A stretch of 64,000 bases of DNA from Variovorax ginsengisoli (GTDB lineage Bacteria; Pseudomonadota; Gammaproteobacteria; Burkholderiales; Burkholderiaceae_C): contig NZ_RCZJ01000001.1 of the NCBI RefSeq assembly GCF_006438845.1, positions 868,001 to 932,000 on the forward strand, in the 5' to 3' direction. Below are positions 47,607 through 55,981 of the stretch, in pieces; the first letter of the stretch is position 1; every line of letters begins with the position of its first letter. Below the pieces are notes generated by a model. The model did no database searches. It saw only the letters and a list, made by a program, of their open reading frames with translations, and was not told where the DNA came from. The translations under genes and the position numbers were made by a program.

Positions 47607-47983
47607 CGACCGCCTTGCGGCGCCGCCGTTGCAGGAGCAATCGGCTCTGGCGTTGCATCGGCTGGCACGTAGACCATCGTCCCGTCCTTCAACCGCCAGG
47701 CGGTGCCGGCCTTTTCGCCGTTGCCCTGCCCCGTCGCCCCGCTCGCCTTGAAGCGCGTGAGCTTCTGGCCGTCTTTGGTGATGATCTCCATGTCGGGCCG
47801 GCCTTCGTTGCGGATGATGGTCAGCGTGTCCTGCGCGAACGGGTTCATCGGGTTGTCGATGACGGCGATCATCAGCATGCCGATGACCACCAGGAACACG
47901 TCGATCAGGTTGATGGTCGACAGCACCGGGTCGTCGTCCTCCGCGTCGAGGCTGTTCAGGATGCTGAACTGGCGCCGCGTCAT
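47603..47983 (-). CDS. DUF2149 protein, TolR/ExbD-like by motif
   Basis: The 126-residue product has a short acidic N-terminus (LDAEDDDPVLS), one membrane helix (about residues 24-43, INLIDVFLVVIGMLMIAVID) and a small periplasmic domain. Asp28 lies in LIDVFLVV, which is placed like the channel aspartate of TolR in this same window (FIDVMLVL, Asp24). The family is known only as DUF2149. It overlaps the ExbB-like gene upstream and the CobN-like gene downstream by 4 bases each, so the three are co-translated. Likely the second subunit of a proton channel; the function is inferred. Confidence 0.82.
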   Translation of the reverse strand: MTRRQFSILNSLDAEDDDPVLSTINLIDVFLVVIGMLMIAVIDNPMNPFAQDTLTIIRNEGRPDMEIITKDGQKLTRFKASGATGQGNGEKAGTAWRLKDGTMVYVPADATPEPIAPATAAPQGGR

Positions 47984-48459
47984 CGCACGTCCTCGGCGTC
48001 GCGGGTATCCAGCACCGTCACCAGCTCGCGCATCAGCCAGCGGCGGCGCACCGTGTAGACCACGAAGGTGATGGATGCCGAGGCCAGCGCGACGATCACC
48101 GCCGCAAAGGCCGGCGCCAGGCTCTGTGCCACGCCTTGCGACTGGCCGGAGGCCACCGCCACCAGCGCCGGGCCCATCGGAATCATGGTCGCGATCAGCC
48201 CGAGCATCGGCGCGACGCGGCTGCACAGGCGCACGCCCTCGAGCGACTTGAGCACGGCCAGCTCCATCTGTTCCTGTCCCTGGTCGGCCACGCGCTGGAG
48301 GACCAGCACGCGTGCCGGGTCGCGGCGGCGCTGCAGCGCTTCGATACCGAAGGCGCCCAGGCTCCATACCGCGTAGACGAAGGACAGCAGCACACCCAGC
48401 GTGACCGGCCAGAGAAACAGCCGGGCGAGCTCGAAGAGCACAGTGTCGAAAGCCAGCAT
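47980..48459 (-). CDS. MotA/TolQ/ExbB-type proton channel protein
   Basis: The 159-residue product has three membrane helices: about residues 12-36, 84-106 and 117-139. The pore-lining stretch CSRVAPMLGLIATMIPMGPAL and the last helix SLAPAFAAVIVALASASITFVVYTVRRR match the TolQ/ExbB core (compare VSPYVGLFGTVWGIM in the TolQ above). It is shorter than TolQ (242), lacking most of the cytoplasmic loop. ATG 48459 has an AAGGAG site; the TTG just before it is not needed. Paired with the DUF2149 and CobN-like genes. No TonB or ExbD is encoded nearby. Confidence 0.88.
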   Translation of the reverse strand: MLAFDTVLFELARLFLWPVTLGVLLSFVYAVWSLGAFGIEALQRRRDPARVLVLQRVADQGQEQMELAVLKSLEGVRLCSRVAPMLGLIATMIPMGPALVAVASGQSQGVAQSLAPAFAAVIVALASASITFVVYTVRRRWLMRELVTVLDTRDAEDVR

Positions 48460-48504
48460 CAATCCATCTCCTTGTCCTGCGTCGTATTGACCCCGAGGGT
48501 CGGG

Positions 48505-49074
48505 CTAGTCTTCGATGCCGCGCTGGGCGGGAATGCCGGCCTTGAAGGCGTGCTTGACCAGCGTCATCTCCGTGACGGTGTCGGCCAGCTCGATGATCTC
48601 GGGCGGGCAGCGTCGGCCGGTGAGCGCCACGTGCACATGCTTGGGCCGGTCGCGCAGCGTGGCCAGCACGTCGTCGAGCGGCAGCCAGCCGTAGATCAGC
48701 GGGTAGGTGATTTCGTCGAGCACCACCAGGAAGAACTCGCCCGACAGGATCGACGCCTTGGCGCGCAGCCAGCCATCGCGCGCCAGCTGGCCGGAATGTT
48801 CGAGGTCCTGGCTCTTCCAGCTGAAGCCGTCGCCCAAGCCTTCGATCGGCATCCCGATCTGCTCGAACATGCGGTGCTCGCCGAAGCGCGCCGTCGGCAC
48901 CTTCATGAACTGCCAGATCTTCACGGCCTTGCCGCGGCCGTGCGCGCGCAGCGCGAGGCCGAAGGCCGCGGTGCTCTTGCCCTTGCCGTCGCCGGTGTTG
49001 ACGATGACGATGCCGCGGCGTTCGCCCTCGGGCTTCTCGTAGGGCTTGGCGCTGGGTGGGGTTTCGATCTGCAT
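48505..49074 (-). CDS. cobO: corrinoid adenosyltransferase CobO
   Basis: Transfers the adenosyl group of ATP to the cobalt of corrinoids (cobyrinate a,c-diamide or cobinamide). The 189-residue product has a P-loop [14 protein letters not shown] near residues 26-39 and the family sequences [16 protein letters not shown] and [21 protein letters not shown]. The start ATG 49074 has an AAGGAA site. It lies 16 bases after btuD and 45 bases before the ExbB-like gene, the largest gap inside the operon. Confidence 0.95.
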   Translation of the reverse strand: MQIETPPSAKPYEKPEGERRGIVIVNTGDGKGKSTAAFGLALRAHGRGKAVKIWQFMKVPTARFGEHRMFEQIGMPIEGLGDGFSWKSQDLEHSGQLARDGWLRAKASILSGEFFLVVLDEITYPLIYGWLPLDDVLATLRDRPKHVHVALTGRRCPPEIIELADTVTEMTLVKHAFKAGIPAQRGIED

Positions 49075-49090
49075 GAAATTCCTTCGTTGT

Positions 49091-49879
49091 CTACCGGGGT
49101 AGTGCAATCCATTGGTCGGCGACGTGGTGGATCGCCACGCGGTCGTCGAAGACGCGTTCGAGCGCCCGATGGGTCGATGCATCGGCGGAGGCGCCGTGGT
49201 GGCGCACGCGGCCGTCGGCCATCACGACCACGGTGTCGGCGGCGAGCGCCATGGAGAGTTCGTGCAGCACGCTGACCACCGTGCGGCCCCGGGCCACCAG
49301 GGCGCGCACCGTGTGCATCCAGTCGGCCTGGTGCGGCGGGTCGAGGTTGGCCAGCGGCTCGTCCATCAGCAGCACGTCGGCCTCGACCGCCAGCGCACGC
49401 GCCAGCAGCACGCGCTGGCGCTCGCCGCCCGAGAGCTGACCGAGCGGTCGATCGCGCCAATCCCACGCCTGCGTGCTGCGCAAGGCGCGCTCCACGGCAT
49501 CACGATCGGCAGCGCTCGGTGCCGCCAGCCAGCGCTGGTGCGGCAGGCGCCCGAGCATCGCGACGTCGTAGACCAGCAGGTCGTCGGCACTGTTCTCGCC
49601 CACTCCGCCCTGCCCCAGCCAGGACAGCCGCTGCGCGCGCGCACGACCGGGCATTCCGGCCATCGGCTCGCCGAGGAGATGCACCGTGCCGTCATGGGCC
49701 AGCAGGCCGGCGAGCACGCGCAGCAGCGTCGACTTGCCCGCGCCGTTCGGGCCGACGATGGCGCTCCAGCGACCGGCCGGCAGCGTCAGGTCGATGCCGT
49801 GCAGCACGACCGTCTGCCCCAGCGAGGCGTGCACGCCGTCGCATTGAAGCGCCGGCACGGATGTATTCGCCGCGCTCAT
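49091..49879 (-). CDS. btuD: cobalamin ABC transporter ATPase
   Basis: ATP-binding subunit of the B12 importer. The 262-residue product shows Walker A GPNGAGKS (43-50), the signature [15 protein letters not shown], Walker [13 protein letters not shown] and the switch His in VLHEL. It begins in frame inside a longer open frame that covers btuC; the ATG at 49879 overlaps the btuC stop (ATGA). Substrate inferred from the surrounding B12 genes and the upstream riboswitch rather than from the ATPase itself. Confidence 0.92.
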   Translation of the reverse strand: MSAANTSVPALQCDGVHASLGQTVVLHGIDLTLPAGRWSAIVGPNGAGKSTLLRVLAGLLAHDGTVHLLGEPMAGMPGRARAQRLSWLGQGGVGENSADDLLVYDVAMLGRLPHQRWLAAPSAADRDAVERALRSTQAWDWRDRPLGQLSGGERQRVLLARALAVEADVLLMDEPLANLDPPHQADWMHTVRALVARGRTVVSVLHELSMALAADTVVVMADGRVRHHGASADASTHRALERVFDDRVAIHHVADQWIALPR

Positions 49880-50880
49880 GCGCCGCCTCGCAGGCTGCGC
49901 CGGTGCATCAGCCACAACAGGTAGCTGCCGCCCAGCACCGCAGTCAGCACGCCGACCGGCAGCTCCTGCGGCGCGACCAGCCAGCGTGCGCCGAGGTCGG
50001 CCGTCATCAGCAGCAGGCCGCCCATCAGCGTCGAGAGCACCAGCAGCCAGGCGTGGGTGGTCTTGACGACCGAGCGCACCAGATGCGGCGCGGCCAGGCC
50101 GACGAAGGCGATGAGTCCGGTCTGCGCCACGGCCGCGCCGGTCGCCAGTGCCAGCACCGCGACCAGCGCGGCGCGCATTGCGCCCAAGGGCAGGCCCAGG
50201 CTGGCGGCGGTCGACTCGCCGAGCGCCAGGCCGTCGAGCACCGGCGCCAGCGCCCAGCCCAGGAGCAGGCAGCCAGCGCCGAAGATGGCCATCAGTGCGC
50301 AGGCGCTCCAGCCGACCAGTCCGGTGCTGCCCAGCATGAAGCCGGTGAGCGCGACCAGGATGTCGGCCGACTGGATGGTGATCAGGTCTTTCACCGCGCC
50401 CAACACCACGCCGACGATCACGCCCGCCAGTAGCAGCCGCAGCGTCTGCTGCACGCCGCGCGCCAGTGCCAGCGTGAGCAGCACGGCCACCACCGCGCCC
50501 ACGAAGGCCGCGCCGGTCAAGCCCAGGCGCACCACCCATTGCGTGGTGCTCGGCGACGCGCCGAACAGCAGCAGCGCCACGGCGACCCCGAGCGACGCGC
50601 CGGACGCACTGCCCAGCAAATACGGGTCGGCCAGCGGATTGCGGAACAACCCCTGCGCGACCGCGCCCGCCAAGCCGAGCAGCCCGCCCGCCAGCCAGGC
50701 GCCGAGCGTGCGTGGCAGCCGGATGTCCCACACGATCTGCAGCGCGATGGGGTCGTGCCGCGCCGCCAGCACGCTGTGAAAGCCGGTGCTGCCGATGCCC
50801 AGCCCGAAAAGCAAGGCGGCCACCGACAGGGCCAGCAAGGCGAGTGCGAAGAACAGCGCGCGACGGCGTTGCCGGTTCAT
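49876..50880 (-). CDS. btuC: cobalamin ABC transporter permease
   Basis: FecCD/BtuC-type inner-membrane permease, 334 residues with about ten hydrophobic helices. DIRLPRTLGAWLAGGLLGLAGAVAQGLFRNPLADPYLLGSASGASLG is the hallmark opening. Later, IAFVGLAAPHLVRSVV contains the coupling-helix region and ELPVGVLTAVLGGSYLLWL closes the protein. ATG 50880 overlaps the btuF stop and the gene overlaps btuD by 4 bases, so the importer genes are co-translated. A heme or siderophore substrate cannot be excluded on the permease alone. Confidence 0.93.
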   Translation of the reverse strand: MNRQRRRALFFALALLALSVAALLFGLGIGSTGFHSVLAARHDPIALQIVWDIRLPRTLGAWLAGGLLGLAGAVAQGLFRNPLADPYLLGSASGASLGVAVALLLFGASPSTTQWVVRLGLTGAAFVGAVVAVLLTLALARGVQQTLRLLLAGVIVGVVLGAVKDLITIQSADILVALTGFMLGSTGLVGWSACALMAIFGAGCLLLGWALAPVLDGLALGESTAASLGLPLGAMRAALVAVLALATGAAVAQTGLIAFVGLAAPHLVRSVVKTTHAWLLVLSTLMGGLLLMTADLGARWLVAPQELPVGVLTAVLGGSYLLWLMHRRSLRGGA

Positions 50881-51743
50881 GGCGCCTTGTCGTTCAGGCA
50901 TTTCGCCATCAGGCGGGCAGCCTCGCCCATGCGGGGGCCGGGTCGCACGAGCACGTCGGACTCCGCCGCGGTGAAGCGGCAGATGCGGCCCTCGCGCACC
51001 GCGCGGATGCCGGCCCAGCCCGGCCGCTGCTCCAGCCCCGCGGCGCTGCGCTCGCCCACCATGATCAGGTCGGGATTGGCGCGCACCACATATTCCGGGT
51101 TGATCTTGGGAAATGGCCCAAGGGCTGCCGGCACGATGTTGCGCACGCCCAGGCGCGCCAGCGTCTCGCCGATGAAGGAGGTTTCGCCGGCCGCGTAGGG
51201 CCCGTTATTCACCTCGAAGTAGACGCGCATCGCCCGCGCCGTCGGCGGCACCGACTGCGCCGCGGCCGACACGCTGGCGTCGATCACCCGCCAGACGCGC
51301 GGTGCCTCGTGCGTGCCCAGCACCTCGTCGAGCTTGGCAAGCACGCGCTGCACGTCGGCATGGTTCTTCGGTTCCAGCACCAGCACTTTCAGGCCGAGCG
51401 ACTCCAGGCGCTGCGTGACGCGCGAAGACTTCGCCAGCAGCACCGCGTCGGGCTTGAGCGCGACGATGGCCTCGACATTCGGATCGAGCCCGCCGCCGAC
51501 CTGCGGCAGTGCGCGCACCGCCTCCGGCGAATTGGAATAGCGGTCGACGCCCACCAACCGCGCACAGGCGCCCATCTCGCAGACGGACTCGGTCAGCGAC
51601 GGCAGCAGCGTGACGATGCGCTGGGGCGGGCGCGGCAGATCGACCGCGACGCCGCGCTCGTCGGTCACCTGAATGGCCTGCGCGGTGGCGATGTGCATCA
51701 CTACCACGGCGCAGGCCGCCAGCGCGCGCGATAACAGCTTCAT
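50877..51743 (-). CDS. btuF: cobalamin ABC transporter substrate-binding protein
   Basis: The 288-residue periplasmic protein has a Sec signal (LLSRALAACAVVVMHIATAQA) and two Rossmann-like lobes of the TroA/BtuF superfamily joined by a long helix. RIVTLLPSLTESVCEMGACARLVGVDRYSNSPEAVRALPQVGGG is typical of BtuF. It should capture corrinoids passed by the outer-membrane receptor and hand them to BtuCD. Two surface Glu residues (SLTES and GETSF) could contact BtuC arginines. ATG 51743 overlaps the cobU stop. Confidence 0.9.
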   Translation of the reverse strand: MKLLSRALAACAVVVMHIATAQAIQVTDERGVAVDLPRPPQRIVTLLPSLTESVCEMGACARLVGVDRYSNSPEAVRALPQVGGGLDPNVEAIVALKPDAVLLAKSSRVTQRLESLGLKVLVLEPKNHADVQRVLAKLDEVLGTHEAPRVWRVIDASVSAAAQSVPPTARAMRVYFEVNNGPYAAGETSFIGETLARLGVRNIVPAALGPFPKINPEYVVRANPDLIMVGERSAAGLEQRPGWAGIRAVREGRICRFTAAESDVLVRPGPRMGEAARLMAKCLNDKAP

Positions 51744-52297
51744 GCGGGCGCTTTCAACGTCAACGGCAAGCCGGCCGCCATCAGCGTGACGCGGTCGCAC
51801 GCCGTGGCCACCGCCTGGTTGAGCTGGCCGAGCGCGTCGACAAAGGCGCGCACCTCGCGGCCCATCGGGATCACGCCCAGGCCGATCTCGTTGCCAACGA
51901 GCACGACCGGCCCGCGCGCATCGCGCAACGCGGCGACCAGCGACGCGGCCGCACCGCCCGCGTCGGCCGGTTCACCCTGCAGCGGCATCGTGAGGTTGGT
52001 GAGCCACAGCGTCAGACAGTCGACCACCACGAGGGTGCCCGGCGCCGACAATGCGGCGACCGTGGCCGGCAGCGCGCGCGGTTCCTCCACCGTGCGCAAG
52101 CCGGGCACGCGCACGGCGCGGTCGGCCTGGTGGCGCGCGATGCGCTCGCGCATCTCGGCATCGTGCGGCTGGCCGGTGGCGATCAGCACGGCGTCGTGCG
52201 CCGGGTCGGCCGCCAGCCAGCCGACGGCGATCATCTCGGCGCGGCGCGACTTGCCGCTTCGCTGGCCGCCGAGGATCAGTTCGCGTTCAAAAGGCAT
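51740..52297 (-). CDS. cobU: adenosylcobinamide kinase/guanylyltransferase
   Basis: Phosphorylates adenosylcobinamide and then forms GDP-cobinamide (CobP in Pseudomonas naming). The 185-residue length is typical. The P-loop GGQRSGKS is at residues 10-17 and RIARHQADRA supplies the His for the guanylylated intermediate. DCLTLWLTNL and VGNEIGLGVIPMGREVRAFVDALGQLNQAVA are conserved. It overlaps the cbiA end by 11 bases and btuF by 4. Confidence 0.96.
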   Translation of the reverse strand: MPFERELILGGQRSGKSRRAEMIAVGWLAADPAHDAVLIATGQPHDAEMRERIARHQADRAVRVPGLRTVEEPRALPATVAALSAPGTLVVVDCLTLWLTNLTMPLQGEPADAGGAAASLVAALRDARGPVVLVGNEIGLGVIPMGREVRAFVDALGQLNQAVATACDRVTLMAAGLPLTLKAPA

Positions 52298-53651
52298 CCG
52301 TGCGCTCCAGCGGTTTGGGAAGAAAGAGGCGCGCAGTGGCCTCGGGGCTGGACGGGAACCAGGCGTGGAAGTAGCTCGCGCGCAAGGCGCCCTTCACATA
52401 GACCGCTTCGCCCGCACCGACCGCCTGCACCGCGCCCGGCTTGACGGTGCGCAGCGCTGCGGGCTGCGGCGTGTCGCACGACGAGTAGTGAAAGGTGTGG
52501 CCGCGCAGGGCGAGCGGGCCGATGTCGAGCTGCTGCGGGCCGAGGCCCGACAGGCGCTTCTGCATCGTCACGCGCCCCGGCAGCAGGCCCCACATGCGGT
52601 GCTCGGCGCCGTCCGCCGTGACCAGCGTGTCGAACAAAGACATCATGCCGCCGCACTCGGCCCACAGCGGCCGACCGGCGGCGACGTGTTCGGCGAGCGC
52701 ATCGCGCAAAGGCGCGCAGCGCGACAGCGCATCGGCATGCAGTTCGGGGTAGCCGCCGGGCAGCCAGACGGCATCGCAGACCGGCAGCGCGTCGCCGGCC
52801 AGGGGCGAAAAGAAATCGACGCGGGCACCCAAGGCGGTCAGCTGATCGAGGTTGGCCGGGTAGATGAAGGAGAACGCGGCATCGCGCGCGACGGCGATGG
52901 TGCGGCCGGCGAGCCACGGCTGCGCCGCGATGGCCGATGGCGCCGGCAGATCGTCGAAACGAAATTGCGGCAGCGCATCGAGCGCGCGCTGGCCCAGCGG
53001 CGTTTCGGCCAGGGCGTCGGCAGCGGCGTCGAGGCGCGCCATCGCATCGCCGATCTCGCCGGCGCCGACGAGGCCGAGGTGGCGTTCGGGCAAGGCGAAG
53101 GCCTCGCTCTTCGGCAGGCCGCCCAGCCATTGCGCAGGGTCGCGCAGCGCGTCTTTCAGCATGCCGGCATGGCGTTCGCTGGCCACGCGGTTGGCCAGCA
53201 CGCCGGCCCAGGGCAGGCCCGGGCGGAAATTCTGCAGGCCGAAGGCCAGCGCCCCGAAGGTGCCGGCCATGGCGCGCGCGTCGATCACGGCGATCACAGC
53301 GAGGCCGAATCGCTCGGCCAGGTCGGCCGCGTTGGGCGTGCCGTCGAACAGGCCCATCACACCCTCGACGATCACCAGGTCGCAGGTCGCCGCAGCCTCG
53401 TTCAGCCGCGCGCGGCAGTCGGCCTCGCCGGTCATCCAGAGGTCCATCGAATGCACCGGCGCGCCGGTGGCGAGCGCCAGCCAGTGCGGGTCCAGGAAGT
53501 CGGGCCCGCACTTGAAGGCGCGCACGCGGTGGCCCTGCCGCGCATGCAGGCGCGCGAGCGCGGCCGCCACCGTGGTCTTGCCCTGGCCGGACGCCGGGGC
53601 CGCCACGAGAACGGCCGCGCAGCTTGCGCGCGGAGTTACTGCGGCGACCAC
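52287..53651 (-). CDS. cbiA: cobyrinate a,c-diamide synthase
   Basis: Amidates the a and c carboxylates of cobyrinate (or hydrogenobyrinate, as CobB) using glutamine and ATP. The 454-residue product has an N-terminal dethiobiotin-synthetase-like domain (AAPASGQGKTTVAAAL) and a C-terminal class I glutaminase domain with the nucleophile Cys in LWAECGGMMSLFD. GFAST-like tail RASYFHAWFPS is at the end. The GTG start 53651 overlaps the receptor stop. It acts earlier in the pathway than the salvage genes around it. Confidence 0.93.
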   Translation of the reverse strand: MVAAVTPRASCAAVLVAAPASGQGKTTVAAALARLHARQGHRVRAFKCGPDFLDPHWLALATGAPVHSMDLWMTGEADCRARLNEAAATCDLVIVEGVMGLFDGTPNAADLAERFGLAVIAVIDARAMAGTFGALAFGLQNFRPGLPWAGVLANRVASERHAGMLKDALRDPAQWLGGLPKSEAFALPERHLGLVGAGEIGDAMARLDAAADALAETPLGQRALDALPQFRFDDLPAPSAIAAQPWLAGRTIAVARDAAFSFIYPANLDQLTALGARVDFFSPLAGDALPVCDAVWLPGGYPELHADALSRCAPLRDALAEHVAAGRPLWAECGGMMSLFDTLVTADGAEHRMWGLLPGRVTMQKRLSGLGPQQLDIGPLALRGHTFHYSSCDTPQPAALRTVKPGAVQAVGAGEAVYVKGALRASYFHAWFPSSPEATARLFLPKPLERTDAF

Positions 53652-55594
53652 TTCAACCCGACGTAAGCCGTGCGGCCCGCGGTCGCATACAGGCGGGCGT
53701 ACTGGTAGTCCTTGTCGCCCGCGTTGTCCAGGCGCGCGATGACCGTCAACGACGGCGTCAACTTGGTGCTCGCCACCAGGTTGAGCAGGGTGTAGCCGCC
53801 GAGTCGGCGGGTGTTGGCGGCATCGTCGTAGCGCATGCCCGAAGTCTGCACCTCCGCGCCCAGCGTCCAGCCGGCGACGGCCCAGTCGGCACCCAGCGTG
53901 CCGTGCCGGCGTGCGCGGCGCGCGAGCTGCTTGTCGGTCACGAGGTCGCGCGGGTCCTGGAAGTCGGCCGACGCACGCAGCGTGACGTCGCCGATGCGAT
54001 GGCCGGCGCTCAGCGTGAGGCCCTGGTACTCGGCGCGCGCGGTGTTCGCGTAGCAGCCGAAGGCCGACGGGCAGCCACCGGCCGCACCGAAGGCGATCAG
54101 GTTCGTCACGCGGTTGCGGTAGACCACCACGCCGGCGTTGGTGGCGCCTTCGGACCAGCGCAGGCCCAGCTCGACGTTACGGCCCTCCTCGGGCTTCAGA
54201 CTGGCAAGACCGTATTCGCTGAAGCGCTGGTACAGCGTCGGCGCGCGAAACGACGTTCCGGCCGAAGCCGTCGCGCGCCACTGCGGCGTGATCGCGAAGC
54301 CGTAGGCGGCACTGCCGGTGGTCTTGCCGCCGAACTCGCTGTCGTCGTCGTGCCGCGCCTGCAACTGCAGCGAGTGCGGTCCCTGCACGAAGCCGTAGCC
54401 CAGCGACAGCGCGTTCTGCGAACGGTCGCGCGCCAGCCGCGGCGAGGCGGCCGAGGTGGCGGCGTTGTCGAGCGCGTCCTCGCGGCGCTCCAGCGTCGCG
54501 TTGAAACGGTGCGCACCGAACTTGAAGTCGTTCTGGAACAGGTAGCCGCGGGTCTCGGTCTCGGTCCGATAGAACGAGGGCATCGTCTGGTACGTCGTCT
54601 TGCCGTCGGTCACCTGCAACCGGGTGCTGTAGATCTCGTTCCACTTGGCGACCCAGGCCAGGCCGGCGGTACGCAGTGTGTTGGTGCCGGTGTCGTCCGG
54701 GAACACGGCAGGCGGCCGGGCAGTGCGCGCGGCGTTGTCGTATTGCGCTTCGGTGTCGCTGTACAGGAAAGTGCCTTCGAGCCGGTGGGCCGGGTTGATC
54801 TGGAAGCCCAGGCGCGCGTTGGCCGAGGTGTTGCGGTAGCCGTCGCGGTCGGGGCTGGTCCAGCCGTCGGCGCTGTACTGTGCGGTGCGCACCGGGTTTC
54901 GCTTGTCGAGCGGCTGCAGGTTGAAGCCGTCGCTCTCTTCGCGCGACACGCCCAGCGAGTAGTCGAAGGCACCGCCCTCGCCCGCCGAGCCGCTCAGGCC
55001 GGCCTCGGCCTTGCGCAGTTGGTGGCTGCCGATGCCCACGCCGACGTAGGGCGTCGCCGGGCCCTCGCCGCGCTTGGTGAAGAGCTGGATCACGCCGCCG
55101 ATGGCGTCGGAGCCGTACACCGCCGCGGCCGGGCCGCGCAGCACTTCGATGCGATCGATCTGCCCGAGCGGGATGCCTTCCCACGCGGCGCCGCCCGTGG
55201 ATTGCGAATCGATGCGCACGCCGTCGATGTAGACCGCGGTGAAGCGCGACTCGGCGCCGCGGATGAACACGCTGGTCGCGTTGCCGATGCCGCCGGTGCG
55301 GCCGATCTCGATGCCGGGCAGGCGCGCCAGCACGTCGGCCACGCCGGTGGCGCCGCTGCGCGCGATGGTGTCGCTGTCGACGATGGACACGTCGGCCACC
55401 AGGTCCGACAGCGGTTGCTCGACGCGCGTGGCCGTCACGACGGTCTCGCGCAACGACGGCGCAGTCGTGGTGCCCTGGGCGAGCACCGCCGCCGGAAAGG
55501 TGGTCGCGACGGCGAACGGAAGCGCGGCAAGGCAGAAACGCGCGCGCGCACGCACAGGCAGGCTGGAGCCCACGGAAGAAAAACGATGGATCAT
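53636..55594 (-). CDS. btuB: BtuB-type TonB-dependent outer-membrane receptor
   Basis: The 652-residue product has a Sec signal (residues about 1-40, ending AAVLAQ), a TonB box-like ETVVTATR, a plug domain (GATGVADVLARLPGIEIGRTGGIGNATSVFIRGAE, RIEVLRGPAAAVYGSDAIGGVIQLFTKRGEG) and a C-terminal beta-barrel ending in an aromatic-rich strand. It imports cobalamin or other corrinoids across the outer membrane. ATG 55594 was chosen to give the signal peptide; the frame upstream runs across the riboswitch by chance. It is the first gene of the B12 operon. Confidence 0.93.
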   Translation of the reverse strand: MIHRFSSVGSSLPVRARARFCLAALPFAVATTFPAAVLAQGTTTAPSLRETVVTATRVEQPLSDLVADVSIVDSDTIARSGATGVADVLARLPGIEIGRTGGIGNATSVFIRGAESRFTAVYIDGVRIDSQSTGGAAWEGIPLGQIDRIEVLRGPAAAVYGSDAIGGVIQLFTKRGEGPATPYVGVGIGSHQLRKAEAGLSGSAGEGGAFDYSLGVSREESDGFNLQPLDKRNPVRTAQYSADGWTSPDRDGYRNTSANARLGFQINPAHRLEGTFLYSDTEAQYDNAARTARPPAVFPDDTGTNTLRTAGLAWVAKWNEIYSTRLQVTDGKTTYQTMPSFYRTETETRGYLFQNDFKFGAHRFNATLERREDALDNAATSAASPRLARDRSQNALSLGYGFVQGPHSLQLQARHDDDSEFGGKTTGSAAYGFAITPQWRATASAGTSFRAPTLYQRFSEYGLASLKPEEGRNVELGLRWSEGATNAGVVVYRNRVTNLIAFGAAGGCPSAFGCYANTARAEYQGLTLSAGHRIGDVTLRASADFQDPRDLVTDKQLARRARRHGTLGADWAVAGWTLGAEVQTSGMRYDDAANTRRLGGYTLLNLVASTKLTPSLTVIARLDNAGDKDYQYARLYATAGRTAYVGLKWSPQ

Positions 55595-55681
55595 GAAACG
55601 AACTCGAGAACAAAACCCCTGTCCGGCTTCCCCGCCAGACGCTTGGGCGTCATGACGACGCGTTGCGCGCGTCGTCTCCTC

Positions 55682-55891
55682 GTTGGCCGGTATCCGGGCT
55701 GACAGAGCGACCTTCATCGCCTTCCCAGGCACCTGTTTCAGGGCACCCAGTGGCTGATGATGAAAGCGGAACCGTGACCGATTCCGTCTGTTTGACCGTT
55801 GCGGGGGCAGCGCAGGCTGATCGCGGCCCGAAGGGCTCTGACTCCTGCTTCCCGTTGAACTGCGCCGCGTGAACCGCGGTGCGAGCACCAA
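55682..55891 (-). ncRNA. cobalamin riboswitch
   Basis: On the minus strand, the leader ahead of btuB contains the conserved blocks in the right order: an AACGGGAAGCAGG-like element after the 5' stem, GCTGCCCCCGCAACGGT, GCCACTGGGTGCC, GGGAAGGCG and finally the B12 box, seen as TCAGCCCGGATACCGGCC (55683-55700). The 387-base gap between btuB and the zapB-like gene is filled by this element and by short promoter regions. It should turn off btuB and the operon when B12 is plentiful, probably by hiding the btuB ribosome site. Confidence 0.95.
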
Positions 55892-55967
55892 CGCGGCCGA
55901 TTCTAATGGCCGCGGCCGCGGCGGCGTACCGTGAAAAAGCACCCGCTGCGGCCGCCCGCGAGCCACC

Positions 55968-55973
55968 TACAAT
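55968..55973 (+). promoter_or_regulatory. -10 box TACAAT just before the zapB-like gene
   Basis: TACAAT ends nine bases before the ATG at 55982, predicting a leaderless or nearly leaderless mRNA, as seen also for trhO. The -35 region is not recognisable. Confidence 0.45.
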
Positions 55974-55981
55974 CCTCAGCC

